From an uncultured Bacteroidota bacterium (lineage in GTDB: Bacteria > Bacteroidota > Bacteroidia > Chitinophagales > Chitinophagaceae), in the NCBI GenBank assembly GCA_903835145.1, contig CAILMA010000135.1, forward strand, positions 1 to 23,775: DNA of 23,775 bases, written 5' to 3'. The position numbers and the translations under genes were made by a program. The notes under the pieces were generated by a model. The model was not told the DNA's origin. It worked only from the letters and a program-made list of their open reading frames with translations, and did not search any database. Shown in pieces: positions 14,249-23,152 of this stretch (position 1 is the stretch's first letter; each line of letters begins with the position of its first letter).

Positions 14249-16678
14249 TTACTTAGTGATAGTAAACTGTATTGTTTTTTCTGTGTTTTTAGCGTCGAGG
14301 TGCAGCATGTAGCGACCTGTAGGCATGTTTTCGATGTTGAGTTGTTGGTTTATTTTTCCGTTTTGGGCGGTAGTTTTTGTGGTGTAGATGAGCTTGCCTA
14401 TGATGTCGTAAACTGATAGTGTTACTTCTTCATTTTCGGTTGCCGGCAAGGTGCCTGAGAGGGTGAAGATGCCGTTGTTCGGGTTAGGATAGAGGTTGAA
14501 GCCGGTTGTGCTGTTGTGGATGTCGTTAACCGCAGTGCTGTTGTTGCCCAGTATTACGAGCAGGTTGCTGCTGGTAGGTGTTGTATTGGCGCAATGTCCG
14601 TTGCTCACTACCTGGCAGATAACGGTATCGGTGCTGTATACATTGGTAGCGTAAGAAGAGTTGGTAGCGCCGGGTACAAGGTTGTTGTTGAGGAACCATT
14701 GATAAGTAGGAGCAGAACCACCGAAAGTAACTTCAGAATAGAAGGTAACGAGCTCCCCTGCATAATCGATTCTTGTTGCAGGAACAGAAACTATGTTTAC
14801 GATTGGATCTACAATTGGGTTAACGGTTAAGGTAACATCGTCAGAAGCAGTATCAGTAGTACGGCAGGCAGCGTTGCTGGTAAGTTCGCAGCTTATGATG
14901 TCGCCGCTTGCAGGAGTGTAGGTATAAGTGCTGCCGGTGCCAACAGTTGCTCCGAACTTTTTCCATTGAAAGTGAGGAGTAGAACCGCCATTTACCGGGG
15001 TTGCAGAGAAGGTAGCAACAGTACCCTGGCAAAGTGCAGTAGAAGTAGCGCTAACTGTAACAGCAGGGGTAACTACAGGGTTAACATCCATTCTTATGCC
15101 GCGGCTGGTAACAGTGCGTGCTGTAGGACAAGCTACATTGCTTGTAAGTACATTGGTGATGATGTTGCCTGAAGAAGGGTAGTAGTTGTAAGTGGCACCG
15201 GTATCAGTATTGATGCCGTTAACCTGCCATTGATAGAAAGGGGCAGAGCCGCCGTTTACAGAAGTTGCTGTGTAAGTAACGCGTGTTTCGCCGCAAATGG
15301 TATCGCCTGTGCTGGAAGAGATGCTAACAGCAGGCGTAACAAGGGGATTAACAGTCATAACGATAGCAGCAGAGGAATCTAAAGTGAAGTGATGAAGCGG
15401 ATCGACCATTCTGTAAGCAACTACATCGCCATTGAGCAAGGAAGAGCTGCTGAAAGTAAGACCAGTACCAACCACAGTACCATTAACGGTCCACTCGCCC
15501 GAGAGGCCATAAGTATAAGCGCCCGGGTTAGCAGTGAATGTATCAGGGGTGCCCTCACAGATGTTGTTACCAGCACTTGCAACAGCAGGAATGCCATTTT
15601 GCATAACTACTTCCCTAATAGCATAGTTCCTTCTGTCATAGATATACATGTTGCCATTAGCACCAATGCAGAGTTCAGCAGGATACCTCATGGTAGCAGC
15701 AGTTGCAGGACCACCATCGCCGGTGTAGTTAAACCTGCCTGTGCCTACAACAGTAGTAATAATGCCGGAAGCGTCAATTTTACGGATTCTGTTGTTGGCG
15801 CCATCGGCGAAGTAAACATTACCTGCATTGTCGAGGGCAAGACCAGAAGGGCTGTTGAGCTTAGCGCTTGTAGCAGCACCCCCTTCGCCGGAGAAACCAG
15901 TTGCACCAGTACCAGCAATAGTAGTAATAGTGCCGGAAGCATCAATTTTGCGGATACGGAGGTTCAGCTGATCGCTGAAGAAGATGTTGCCAGCAGTATC
16001 AACCACTATGCTACATGGGCCTGCAAGCACAGCAGATGTTGCTGAAATGCCGTTGCCATAAAAGCCCCATGCAGAGCTGCCTGCAACTGTAGTTATGATG
16101 CCACTTGTATCAACTTTGCGAATAGAAGTATTGCCATCAGTAAAATAAAGGTTACCTATTTTATCAAGCGCAACACCTACGCAACCCATCATGCGTGCAT
16201 GAATAGCAAGGCCGCCATCGCCTGAAGAACCATGCCTTCCTGTGCCATCTCCGGCAACGGTAGTAATGATACCGGCGGTATCTATTTTGCGGATAGCGAA
16301 GTTGCCATTGTCAGCAAAATAGAGGTTGCCATATTTGTCTAAAGCTATGCCAGAAGGGTAGTTGAGGTGAGCACTTGTTGCTGCACCGCCATCGCCACTG
16401 TAACCGGGATAGCCAACACCAGCGATAGTTGTAATAACACCATTAGTACTGATTTTGCGGATCTGATTGAGGTAGTCGTCAGCCACATAAATGTTACCGG
16501 CGCGGTCCATATTCATACCCCAGGATGTGCCCATCTGGGCCATGTATGCTGGTCCGCTGTCACCTGTGTGACCGAGTGAATCGTTGCCGGCAAAAGTTCT
16601 GATGATTTGTGCCTGAGCAGAAGAGTTGTTGCAGATTGCGACTGCTGCGATTGCTATAGATAAGATGATCTTTTTCAT
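14249..16678 (-). CDS. Secreted NHL-repeat beta-propeller protein with PKD/Ig-like repeats and T9SS sorting domain
   Basis: An 809-residue protein with a signal peptide (MKKIILSIAIAAVAICNNSS, then AQAQ). Residues about 25-360 hold six NHL blades (GYSGDGGAATSAHLNYPSGI ... NLYFADNGNFAIRKIDTAG and relatives), again a likely six-bladed propeller. Residues about 370-720 contain four Ig/PKD-like modules marked by ICEGTPDTFTANPG, ICGETRVTYTATSVNGGSAP, LCQGTVATFSATPVNGGSTP and LVTFYSEVTFGGSAPTYQWF, each about 85 residues. The end is a type A T9SS domain (FNLYPNPNNGIFTLSG ... GRYMLHLDAKNTEKTIQFTI). It shares architecture with the gene at 11892-13820 but is longer by its Ig-like repeats. It is probably displayed on the cell surface; a role in adhesion is an inference from architecture. 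It has its own terminator, so it is a separate transcript from its relative. Confidence 0.92.
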   Translation of the reverse strand: MKKIILSIAIAAVAICNNSSAQAQIIRTFAGNDSLGHTGDSGPAYMAQMGTSWGMNMDRAGNIYVADDYLNQIRKISTNGVITTIAGVGYPGYSGDGGAATSAHLNYPSGIALDKYGNLYFADNGNFAIRKIDTAGIITTVAGDGTGRHGSSGDGGLAIHARMMGCVGVALDKIGNLYFTDGNTSIRKVDTSGIITTVAGSSAWGFYGNGISATSAVLAGPCSIVVDTAGNIFFSDQLNLRIRKIDASGTITTIAGTGATGFSGEGGAATSAKLNSPSGLALDNAGNVYFADGANNRIRKIDASGIITTVVGTGRFNYTGDGGPATAATMRYPAELCIGANGNMYIYDRRNYAIREVVMQNGIPAVASAGNNICEGTPDTFTANPGAYTYGLSGEWTVNGTVVGTGLTFSSSSLLNGDVVAYRMVDPLHHFTLDSSAAIVMTVNPLVTPAVSISSSTGDTICGETRVTYTATSVNGGSAPFYQWQVNGINTDTGATYNYYPSSGNIITNVLTSNVACPTARTVTSRGIRMDVNPVVTPAVTVSATSTALCQGTVATFSATPVNGGSTPHFQWKKFGATVGTGSTYTYTPASGDIISCELTSNAACRTTDTASDDVTLTVNPIVDPIVNIVSVPATRIDYAGELVTFYSEVTFGGSAPTYQWFLNNNLVPGATNSSYATNVYSTDTVICQVVSNGHCANTTPTSSNLLVILGNNSTAVNDIHNSTTGFNLYPNPNNGIFTLSGTLPATENEEVTLSVYDIIGKLIYTTKTTAQNGKINQQLNIENMPTGRYMLHLDAKNTEKTIQFTITK

Positions 16679-17057
16679 TTTTTTAGTTTTATATAAGTTT
16701 GAGTTGTTTTTGTTAGTTTATGTTTTGGGTACTGTTTGTTAGAGGAAAAAGTGTTGAAATGATTTAGGAGTAATTGTGGTTAGTTGTGTATTGTAAGGGG
16801 TCAGCAAAATCTATTAATCAGAGTGGAACCAGAGGAGGAAATGATTGCTTTTAAAGAGTGATGAGAGGCTGAAGTCGGGGACCAGAATTGTGGTAGACAG
16901 GAATATTATTATAAGGCAGTTTGTGATGAATAGTGCCAGGCTATTTAGCCTGGAAGATTGTTGAAGTAGTATTGTTTTCATAAAAGTATATTTAGTTGGT
17001 TGTTAGCTTGTTGTTATTGAATTTGTTTGTTGTTATTGCTCATTCACAATTACAACA

Positions 17058-17065
17058 CAAATGTA
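17058..17065 (-). promoter_or_regulatory. Possible -7 element (TACATTTG) upstream of the 16678 gene
   Basis: An exact TAnnTTTG match on the minus strand. If used, the mRNA of the NHL gene would have a leader of about 370 nt containing the 16936-16953 hairpin. No TTG lies at the -33 spacing. Confidence 0.25.
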
Positions 17066-17550
17066 GAGTGGGGGAGAAGGGTGCAGAATGACACCCATCA
17101 AAAGGTGTTTTGATTGTCATCAAACGGAAGGTTGATGTGGAAGTGGAAAAGGGCGATTTTTAGTGCGCCACGAGGGCATTTTTATGGACGTATTTGCAGG
17201 CTGGTAGCGGCTTTGAAGGCGGGTTTGATTATCGTCAATTGTGGGGCCGGGGGTTGGGATTTGCAGAAAATAGTTGGGGTTTGGGAAATATCTTTCAGCG
17301 GGAAAAAGGTAATGTTGATGGGGCATGGATGTGGGACACCAGTATCGGTCAAAGAAAAGGTTGAAATACTTTGTGGTGGTGGGGGATTTCGCCCTACAGG
17401 GCTTGCCTGATGGGTGGTGCTTTAACGGGGCGTGAGGAGCGCCGAGGCTGGGGGCATCCTTAGAGATGTAAAATAGGTATGGGAAGTTGCAACTGAGAGA
17501 CGAGATGCTCAAAAAGGGGGTGTAACTGCCTCAACAAGGGGCTAAAATGC

Positions 17551-17581
17551 AAAAAAGGCTGCCTCTTGTGGGAGGCAGCCT
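17551..17581 (-). terminator. Rho-independent terminator of the adk-obgE-DUF4397 cluster
   Basis: On the minus strand AGGCTGCCTC (17581-17572) pairs perfectly with GAGGCAGCCT (17565-17556) around a 6-nt loop, followed by six T. It lies 29 bp after the DUF4397 stop. Confidence 0.9.
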
Positions 17582-17609
17582 GAAATAGGACTATTTGTTT
17601 TAAGTAAGC

Positions 17610-18296
17610 TTAGTTATTGGTAAGTACTGTAAGGGTGTAGCCACCTGTTCCGGTACCGGTGCTTGTACCGGTATATATAAGTGTATAAATTTTGCCGGCA
17701 GAAAGTTGCTGACCTGTAAGGGAAATTACAGAGCCGAGTGTAAGTGATGAAGAATTGTCGCCTACTGTTATTTTGTAATTGCCTGCAGTTACATTGCTAA
17801 ACGCGGTATACCCTGTGGATGCAACGCCCGAGTCGATAACTGTAGGGCCCAAATTTAAGGCAATACTCAGGTTATCAGGTGACAAGTTAACGAGCCTGAT
17901 TTTGGCCATTCCAGATGTAGGAGCCGTGAGGTCATCGGTAGTGAAGACGAACTTGCCGTTAGTGGAAAGACCGCCTGCAAACGCAGAATAATGCCCCCCA
18001 ACTATAAGCGAAACAGAGCCACCAGCAAGGGTTGAGTTGATACCGGGAACCACAAACGCCAGATTCTCAGTAGTAGTAGCGGTTACATTCTGGTATCCGG
18101 AGGTGCCAAACAGTGACAGGTTGGTTGCGTTATTAACGTTGGCAGAGTTAGCTGTAACCTGAAGGGAAGTAGCTCCCGCGCATCCGTTTACAAACATAAC
18201 GCTCGCTGTGTTTGAAGGTCCGTTGTCTTTCTTTTTACAATTTGTGAATGTCAGGGCCATGATGGCTGACAAAGCAATAATCAATGTTTTTTTCAT
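17610..18296 (-). CDS. DUF4397-domain lipoprotein
   Basis: A 228-residue protein. I start at the ATG at 18296 (MKKTLIIALSAIMALTFTNC), which gives a lipoprotein signal with the modified Cys followed by KKKD; the longer frame from 18341 adds 15 residues before the signal. The mature part carries the DUF4397 pattern twice: ASVMFVNGCAGATSLQVTAN with NLSLFGTSGYQNVTATT, then AKIRLVNLSPDNLSIALNLG with YTAFSNVTAGNYKITV. It ends with a GTSTGTGTGGYTL loop and a final strand. DUF4397 proteins are beta-sandwich envelope lipoproteins without a known reaction. It starts 65 bp after obgE on the same strand, and the first terminator seen is after this gene, so the three genes may share a transcript. Confidence 0.88.
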   Translation of the reverse strand: MKKTLIIALSAIMALTFTNCKKKDNGPSNTASVMFVNGCAGATSLQVTANSANVNNATNLSLFGTSGYQNVTATTTENLAFVVPGINSTLAGGSVSLIVGGHYSAFAGGLSTNGKFVFTTDDLTAPTSGMAKIRLVNLSPDNLSIALNLGPTVIDSGVASTGYTAFSNVTAGNYKITVGDNSSSLTLGSVISLTGQQLSAGKIYTLIYTGTSTGTGTGGYTLTVLTNN

Positions 18297-18361
18297 AATA
18301 TAGATTGTTTCTAAACTAACGAAGAGCAAAAACCTTGCCATGATCGTTAAAAGGGTATTAT

Positions 18362-19363
18362 TTAAATAGGTTTAAAGGTTAAGGCATCCCACAGCGCATC
18401 TTTAAGTTCGCTGATTCCCTGGTTGGTGAGCGACGAAATAAACAGATGCGGAACATTATCGGGCAGCGTTGCAGCGATGGCTTCTTTCAGTTCCTGATCG
18501 AGCATATCGCTCTTGCTTATTGCAATGATGATTTCCTTGTCTAAAAGTTCCGGGTTGTATTGTTCCAGTTCATTGAGCAGGATTGCGAATTCATTGGCAT
18601 GATCTGGACTATCTGCAGGTATAAGGAACAGCAACACCGCATTGCGCTCTATATGCCTCAGAAACCTATGTCCAAGTCCCTTGCCCTCAGCGGCCCCTTC
18701 TATGATACCCGGAAGATCGGCCATGCAAAAGGAAAGGTTATCTTTATAAGATACAATGCCCAACTGCGGCGTAAGTGTAGTAAAAGCGTAATTGGCTATT
18801 TTGGGTTTGGCTGCGCTCACGACAGACAGCAACGTTGATTTACCTGCATTGGGGAAGCCAACGAGGCCAACATCAGCCAGTATTTTGAGTTCGAGTGCTT
18901 TCCAGCCTTCGCCGCCCATCTCACCGGGCTGGGCATATTCAGGTGCCTGATTGGTGGAGGTTGCGAAGTTGTAGTTACCGAGTCCGCCGCGGCCGCCGGG
19001 TATCCAGACAATTTCTTGTCCATCTTCCAGTATTTCGGCTTCTGTTTCTCCGGTTTCTTCATCTACTGCAATGGTACCCAATGGCACCTCCAGTATAATG
19101 TCGGCACCGTCATGTCCGGTACATTTATTTTTGCTGCCGTTTTCGCCGTCCTTGGCTATAACGTTTTTGAAATAGCGCATGTGCAGGAGCGTCCACAGCT
19201 GGTGGCTGCCCCTGAGTATAATGTGCCCTCCACGGCCACCATTTCCACCATCAGGACCAGCCTGAGGGTTGTACTTGGTGCGCGCGAAATGGGCGCTGCC
19301 TGCTCCTCCTTTACCGGAGTGAACAAATATCCTTATGTGATCAACGAAATTACCTCTCTCCAC
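18362..19363 (-). CDS. obgE: GTPase Obg (ribosome assembly / stress)
   Basis: A 333-residue Obg/CgtA GTPase needed for large ribosomal subunit maturation and growth control. The glycine-rich Obg fold spans residues 5-160 ([58 protein letters not shown]). The G domain has G1 GFPNAGKST (169-177), G2 Thr in AFTTLTP, G3 DLPG (216-219), G4 SKSD (283-286, in place of the common NKxD) and G5 SSLT near 310. No C-terminal OCT domain is present. The start codon is GTG at 19363, overlapping the adk stop by one base (TAGTG), which implies coupled translation. The adk-obgE order is usual in Bacteroidota. Confidence 0.96.
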   Translation of the reverse strand: MERGNFVDHIRIFVHSGKGGAGSAHFARTKYNPQAGPDGGNGGRGGHIILRGSHQLWTLLHMRYFKNVIAKDGENGSKNKCTGHDGADIILEVPLGTIAVDEETGETEAEILEDGQEIVWIPGGRGGLGNYNFATSTNQAPEYAQPGEMGGEGWKALELKILADVGLVGFPNAGKSTLLSVVSAAKPKIANYAFTTLTPQLGIVSYKDNLSFCMADLPGIIEGAAEGKGLGHRFLRHIERNAVLLFLIPADSPDHANEFAILLNELEQYNPELLDKEIIIAISKSDMLDQELKEAIAATLPDNVPHLFISSLTNQGISELKDALWDALTFKPI

Positions 19364-19947
19364 TATGCTACCGGTAGTAAGTACTTATTTATATTTTTAG
19401 ATAATAGTTTGAAGGTTTCCTCCACCGGATGGTTGCCCTGTACTGTTTCTAATTTGCCATGCGCATCATAATAGCTGGCCACCGGCTCGGTTTTAGAGCG
19501 GTATTCTTTTATTCTTTTCACTATTACATCTTCAGTATCATCGCTTCTGCCGGAAGTGAGCCCCCTGCCTATAAGGCGCTTGGTGAGCTCAGCTTCAGAT
19601 ACGTCAAGCGCGAGTACGAGGTCAATCTTGGTGTTTTTAAATTCGAGCAATTTGTCGAGTGCTTCGGCCTGAGCCCTTGTGCGGGGGAAACCGTCAAAAA
19701 TAAAACCACGTGCATCGGCCGACTCATCAATTTTGCTGCTTATCATGCCAATTACAACTTCATCGGGTACGAGCAAACCCTGATCCATGTATTTCTGAGC
19801 TTCAACGCCAAGGGGTGTAGCCCTTGAAACTTCGCTCCTCAACAGGTCACCGGTAGAGATGTGTTCTAAGTTGTAGGTTTTTACAATATTTTCTGATTGG
19901 GTACCTTTTCCACTTCCGGGAGGGCCAAATAACACTAAGTTAAACAT
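19363..19947 (-). CDS. adk: Adenylate kinase
   Basis: A 194-residue kinase that interconverts ATP + AMP and 2 ADP in the cytoplasm. Motifs are the P-loop [11 protein letters not shown] (7-17), the AMP-binding HISTGDLLR (29-37) and [10 protein letters not shown] (81-90), and the lid arginines [15 protein letters not shown] (124-138) with [12 protein letters not shown] after it. The lid is the short form without zinc cysteines, as in other Bacteroidota. ATG at 19947 leads directly into [15 protein letters not shown], leaving no doubt about the start. Stop and the obgE start share one base. Confidence 0.97.
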   Translation of the reverse strand: MFNLVLFGPPGSGKGTQSENIVKTYNLEHISTGDLLRSEVSRATPLGVEAQKYMDQGLLVPDEVVIGMISSKIDESADARGFIFDGFPRTRAQAEALDKLLEFKNTKIDLVLALDVSEAELTKRLIGRGLTSGRSDDTEDVIVKRIKEYRSKTEPVASYYDAHGKLETVQGNHPVEETFKLLSKNINKYLLPVA

Positions 19948-19972
19948 GAATACAAGTAATTGATATCAGCTG

Positions 19973-19980
19973 CAAAAATA
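19973..19980 (-). promoter_or_regulatory. Possible -7 element (TATTTTTG) of adk
   Basis: An exact TAnnTTTG match on the minus strand ends 25 nt before the adk ATG, so a leader of about 19 nt would result. No clear TTG was found at -33. Confidence 0.35.
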
Positions 19981-20132
19981 ACTATCCTTGGCGAATAGTA
20001 TCTATTATTAATTCAAAAATCGTAATTCATACCCATGAATAGGTGCAAAATGCCGTTAAATTTTAACATAAACAACTTCCCGGCGGGTTTTAAACACGCT
20101 GCAAAGGAGTGTAAAAGAGGTAAAAATTTGGC

Positions 20133-20153
20133 AAAAAAAAGGAACCTTTTTTT
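20133..20153. terminator. Symmetric A-run/T-run hairpin, possible weak terminator
   Basis: AAAAAAAGG (20134-20142) pairs with CCTTTTTTT (20145-20153) around two A. The stem has only two GC pairs, but either strand ends in a T-run. A second stem, AGGGCCT/AGGCCCT (20212-20232), lies 11 bp past the hexosaminidase stop without a T-run. Together they separate this gene from adk in the 295-bp gap. Confidence 0.35.
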
Positions 20154-20242
20154 ATGAATAATGGGAAATGACTATGCATAATAGCCTGAATTCATTTGAA
20201 AATCGATGATCAGGGCCTTTTAGGTAGGCCCTAATCGCTTTG

Positions 20243-22105
20243 TTATTTCCCGCTGTTATCGAGCGTCATTTTTGTGATATTGCTCCGTTTGCCGGCGGGT
20301 GTAATGATGATGGATTGCAGCTCAATTGCTTTGCCGGCAGGTACCGTAATGCGTAATGGCTCAGTGTACCATAAATCGGTTTCGCGGGGGGTATAGCCGT
20401 CGATGGTATAATATACTTTTGCTCCCTCTACCGGCGCAACCAGTTCAAGTTTGAAATCTGATCCTTTAAGCGTTGTATCAGAAGTGCCCATTACTTCCGG
20501 CACCCGGTAATTGTATCCCTTTGACTCCAGCATTGCGAGGTGGCCGGGTATGCGACGGGCAGAAAATTCGTTAAAATTCTTTGCACTCAGCGGTGACCAT
20601 GCAACTTCCGCAAGAGCCAACATGCGGGGCAGCAACATGTATTCAGCCTTGGCCGGGGTGGCTATGTATTCGGTCCATAAATTGGCCTGTACCCCTATGA
20701 TGTGTTTTTGCTGATCTGGGGTGAGCGAAGCAGGTACAGGGTCGTAAGCATAAGTGTGAGCAAGGGACGCAAAGCCGCCGATAGAAAGTGGCTCCTGATT
20801 GCTCTTGCTTTGTGCGTGGTCGAAGTACATGCCAGCAGAGCCTGGGGTCATTACTACATCATGTCCCAGTTGGGCAGCAGCTATTCCACCCTCTTCGCCT
20901 CTCCAGCTCATGACGTCGGCATTGGGTGCCAGGCCACCTTCAAGTATTTCGTCCCAGCCTATCATTTTGCGGCCGCTGGCATTCAGGTGGCGCTCAATGC
21001 GCCTGATGAAATAACTCTGCAGCCCGTTTTCGTCCCGCAGGGCAGAATCAGCAATCAATCTCTGGCAGAATGCTGATTTTTTCCAGGCGTCCTTTGGGCA
21101 CTCGTCACCACCTATATGAATCAGTTTGCCGGGGAAGAGGTCCATAACTTCATCGAGGATATCGCTCAGTATTCTAAAGGTGGTATCGGTAGGGCAATAG
21201 ACATCGGTATACACGCCCCAGTTTTCGCCAACTTTGTAGGGTTTTGAAGGGTCGCAACTGAGTATGGGATAGGCGGCTATTGCAGCCATACTGTGACCGG
21301 GCATTTCTATCTCCGGTACAATATTAATATACCGCTCAGCGGCATAATTTACCACTTCCCTTATTTCATCCTGCGTATAAAAACCGCTGTAGCTCGTGTT
21401 GTCGAAAAGACCATCGTTGTTGCCAGAGTAGCCACCCACCTTGCTTTGGGCGCGTATGCTGCCTACCTTGGTGAGCTTAGGGTATTTTTTTATTTCAATT
21501 CGCCAGCCCTGATCGTCGGTGAGGTGCCAGTGGAAATTATTGAGCTTATACATGGCCATGACATCGATGTACTTTTTAATGAAATCAACAGAGAAGAAAT
21601 GTCTCGACACATCGAGATGCATACCACGATAGGCAAACCTTGGTGCATCGGTTATAACACCGCAGGGCACAGAAGCGTAGCCGCGTTTTTCTTCCTTTAT
21701 CAGTTGCAGCAGGGTTTGCAGGCCATAAAACAGGCCTGGGCCTTTGCCGTTTATTACTACCTGATCGCCTGATATTTTCAGCTCATAGCCTTCCTCAGGT
21801 ATGTTTCCTTTGAAGTTGGTGAGCAACATTAGGGCATTTTTAACGTCAGCCGGTTTGCGGCCCATAGTATTGGCATTAACAACGGTATTGTTGTAGCCGT
21901 TCTTTTTGAGGTAGTTAGTGAGGAATATGGCTGCTTTTTGCGTGGGAGCATCAACGAGGAAGCTGGTTTCGGGCGTAATCATGAATTTGCCCTTAGCTTT
22001 CTTTACTGACGACGGTGCGGGTATTATGCCCATGTTAGGGTCGTTGTCCTGAGCGAGACAGGAAGTGGTAAGGGCTAAAAATACTACCAGAATAATTGCT
22101 CTCAT
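20243..22105 (-). CDS. Beta-N-acetylhexosaminidase (GH20), exported
   Basis: A 620-residue glycoside hydrolase family 20 enzyme that releases terminal N-acetylglucosamine or N-acetylgalactosamine from chitin fragments or glycans. Signal peptide: MRAIILVVFLALTTSCLAQ. Residues 26-155 are the GH20b N-terminal domain (IIPAPSSVKKAKGKF). The catalytic barrel runs from 156: RGMHLDVSRHFF, NNFHWHLTDDQGWRIEIKKY, PEIEMPGHS and HIGGDECPKDAW with the catalytic Asp334-Glu335 pair. The substrate-binding tryptophans include WGVY, MSWRGEEGG and LWTEYI. The C-terminal part (about 530-615) is a small beta domain (KVYYTIDGYTPRETDLWYTE), as in many Bacteroidota members. It should act in the periplasm or at the surface. 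It is a single gene, divergent from the ferritin-like gene; no transporter or SusCD pair is adjacent. Confidence 0.96.
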   Translation of the reverse strand: MRAIILVVFLALTTSCLAQDNDPNMGIIPAPSSVKKAKGKFMITPETSFLVDAPTQKAAIFLTNYLKKNGYNNTVVNANTMGRKPADVKNALMLLTNFKGNIPEEGYELKISGDQVVINGKGPGLFYGLQTLLQLIKEEKRGYASVPCGVITDAPRFAYRGMHLDVSRHFFSVDFIKKYIDVMAMYKLNNFHWHLTDDQGWRIEIKKYPKLTKVGSIRAQSKVGGYSGNNDGLFDNTSYSGFYTQDEIREVVNYAAERYINIVPEIEMPGHSMAAIAAYPILSCDPSKPYKVGENWGVYTDVYCPTDTTFRILSDILDEVMDLFPGKLIHIGGDECPKDAWKKSAFCQRLIADSALRDENGLQSYFIRRIERHLNASGRKMIGWDEILEGGLAPNADVMSWRGEEGGIAAAQLGHDVVMTPGSAGMYFDHAQSKSNQEPLSIGGFASLAHTYAYDPVPASLTPDQQKHIIGVQANLWTEYIATPAKAEYMLLPRMLALAEVAWSPLSAKNFNEFSARRIPGHLAMLESKGYNYRVPEVMGTSDTTLKGSDFKLELVAPVEGAKVYYTIDGYTPRETDLWYTEPLRITVPAGKAIELQSIIITPAGKRSNITKMTLDNSGK

Positions 22106-22218
22106 TGTTGTTATATTTTACTTGAGTGATGGTTGCAATGATGATAATGATGCAGGCACAGCCGAATGCGATAGACGGACAAACCAGCGAAACGAGTGTA
22201 AGATGATAGAATTGTGCT

Positions 22219-22235
22219 CAAATATAGCAAATATA
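22219..22235 (-). promoter_or_regulatory. Two tandem -7 elements (TATATTTG) upstream of the hexosaminidase gene
   Basis: The minus strand has TATATTTG at 22235-22228 and again at 22226-22219, 9 bp apart, both exact matches to TAnnTTTG. The resulting leader would be about 105-115 nt. The 186-bp intergenic region is shared with the divergent gene. No well-spaced -33 TTG was found. Confidence 0.35.
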
Positions 22236-22278
22236 CTTTTTCACATTAGTGTGACGGAGAATAACAATGGGTAAGTAG

Positions 22279-22286
22279 TACATTTG
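22279..22286 (+). promoter_or_regulatory. -7 element (TACATTTG) immediately before the ferritin-like gene
   Basis: TACATTTG ends 5 nt before the ATG at 22292. If it is used, the transcript starts at or next to the start codon and would be leaderless or nearly so. No Shine-Dalgarno sequence is present in that interval, which agrees. Confidence 0.4.
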
Positions 22287-22291
22287 CGGCA

Positions 22292-22936
22292 ATGAAACAG
22301 GAAGAACAGTTAAAGGAATTGCTTGATGTGATAGTTCCGTCAGATGAGCTTCATGCGAAGTGGCTCAACAGTCTCTCTATGATGGAGAACACCGGCGCGC
22401 GGAAGATTTCGAAATTCGAAGACCCTGTTTATACAACTGAAATGATACTGAAACATGCGGCTGAAGAAGCGCGCCATGCATGGTACCTGAAAAAACAGAT
22501 CAATAAGCTGGAGGGGATGACATGCCCCGATTATTCTTACCCATACCTGCTGGCGCCGGTGGAGAGCCACCACTACCTGAATATGCTGGATGTTGAAGCT
22601 TGCCGCTACCTTAAAAATAACCTGCAACTGCAGGGCCGTGCTCTAAAACATGGCGCATACCTGCTGGTAACCTATGCTATAGAAGTGCGTGCCGACATGC
22701 TGTATGGTGTGTATCAGGATGCGCTTACGCGATTTAACTCGAAGGTGAATGTAAAGTCTATAATACTGGAGGAAGAAGGCCACCTTGCTGAAATGGAAAG
22801 GATGCTGGTAGCATTTCACCCGGAATGGGAAAGACTCTCAGCTGACATGTGTAAAGTGGAGGACCGTTTGTTCAGGGCTTGGCTCGATGCAGTGAAAATA
22901 TATGAAGGTCAGAAAGCGCATGTAGCTACAATATGA
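22292..22936 (+). CDS. Ferritin-like putative diiron protein, uncharacterised
   Basis: A 214-residue, mainly helical protein with no signal peptide. I do not recognise a named family, but the sequence carries the full metal-ligand set of a ferritin-like four-helix diiron protein in the expected order: Glu32 (helix 1, SLSMMENTGARK), Glu59-x-x-His62 (EEARH), Glu131 (YAIEVRADMLY) and Glu161-x-x-His164 (EEEGHLAEME). The spacing of about 30, 70 and 30 residues fits. The insert at 75-95 (TCPDYSYPYLLAPVESHHY) is unlike ferritin or rubrerythrin, and no rubredoxin domain is present. Iron or manganese chemistry such as oxygenase, peroxidase or storage is therefore possible; the actual reaction is unknown. 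It stands alone, divergent from the GH20 gene, with a -7 element just before its ATG. Confidence 0.85.
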   Translation: MKQEEQLKELLDVIVPSDELHAKWLNSLSMMENTGARKISKFEDPVYTTEMILKHAAEEARHAWYLKKQINKLEGMTCPDYSYPYLLAPVESHHYLNMLDVEACRYLKNNLQLQGRALKHGAYLLVTYAIEVRADMLYGVYQDALTRFNSKVNVKSIILEEEGHLAEMERMLVAFHPEWERLSADMCKVEDRLFRAWLDAVKIYEGQKAHVATI

Positions 22937-23135
22937 TGTAGTTAGGCTTTGCAGAAGAGCAAACTATCAGTCGTTCCTGTTAAAAAATTTCAAAAACATC
23001 ATTTGATTGTGGCTTGAAATTGTGCCGGCAATTAAATTTGCGGTTATAAATCTTTGTTGTAATAAGCTGTTTTGTTTGGAAGTTACACTTGCAAAACATA
23101 GGTTGCAGATGAAACTATTAATTCAGGACGTTGTT

Positions 23136-23143
23136 TAATTTTG
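23136..23143 (+). promoter_or_regulatory. Possible -7 element (TAATTTTG) of the BatB-like gene
   Basis: An exact TAnnTTTG match ends 9 nt before the ATG at 23153. Another, TAAATTTG, lies at 23033-23040. Neither has TTG at the usual -33 spacing, though TTG occurs 16 and 23 nt upstream of the latter. Confidence 0.3.
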
Positions 23144-23152
23144 ATTTAAACC

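Larger units (their letters stand above)
16679..17609. other. 931-bp stretch without a convincing gene
   Basis: The part next to the NHL gene (16679-17065) is AT-rich. It holds a perfect hairpin, CCAGGCTA-TT-TAGCCTGG (16936-16953), and a minus-strand TACATTTG at 17058-17065. The part from about 17100 to 17550 is G-rich on the plus strand, with a short GCCCT-AC-AGGGC hairpin near 17391-17402. Open frames of 98 and 130 codons there have no ribosome site, no recognisable motif and odd composition. The stretch ends with the terminator of the DUF4397 gene. Confidence 0.5.

Noticed and set aside
15389..16045. 218-codon plus-strand frame
   Set aside because: It is antisense to the NHL blades of the 14249-16678 gene, and its Ser/Asn-rich text mirrors the repeats.
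17114..17512. 98-codon plus and 130-codon minus frames
   Set aside because: They overlap each other on opposite strands, lack ribosome sites and family motifs, and lie in a G-rich stretch; low confidence either way.
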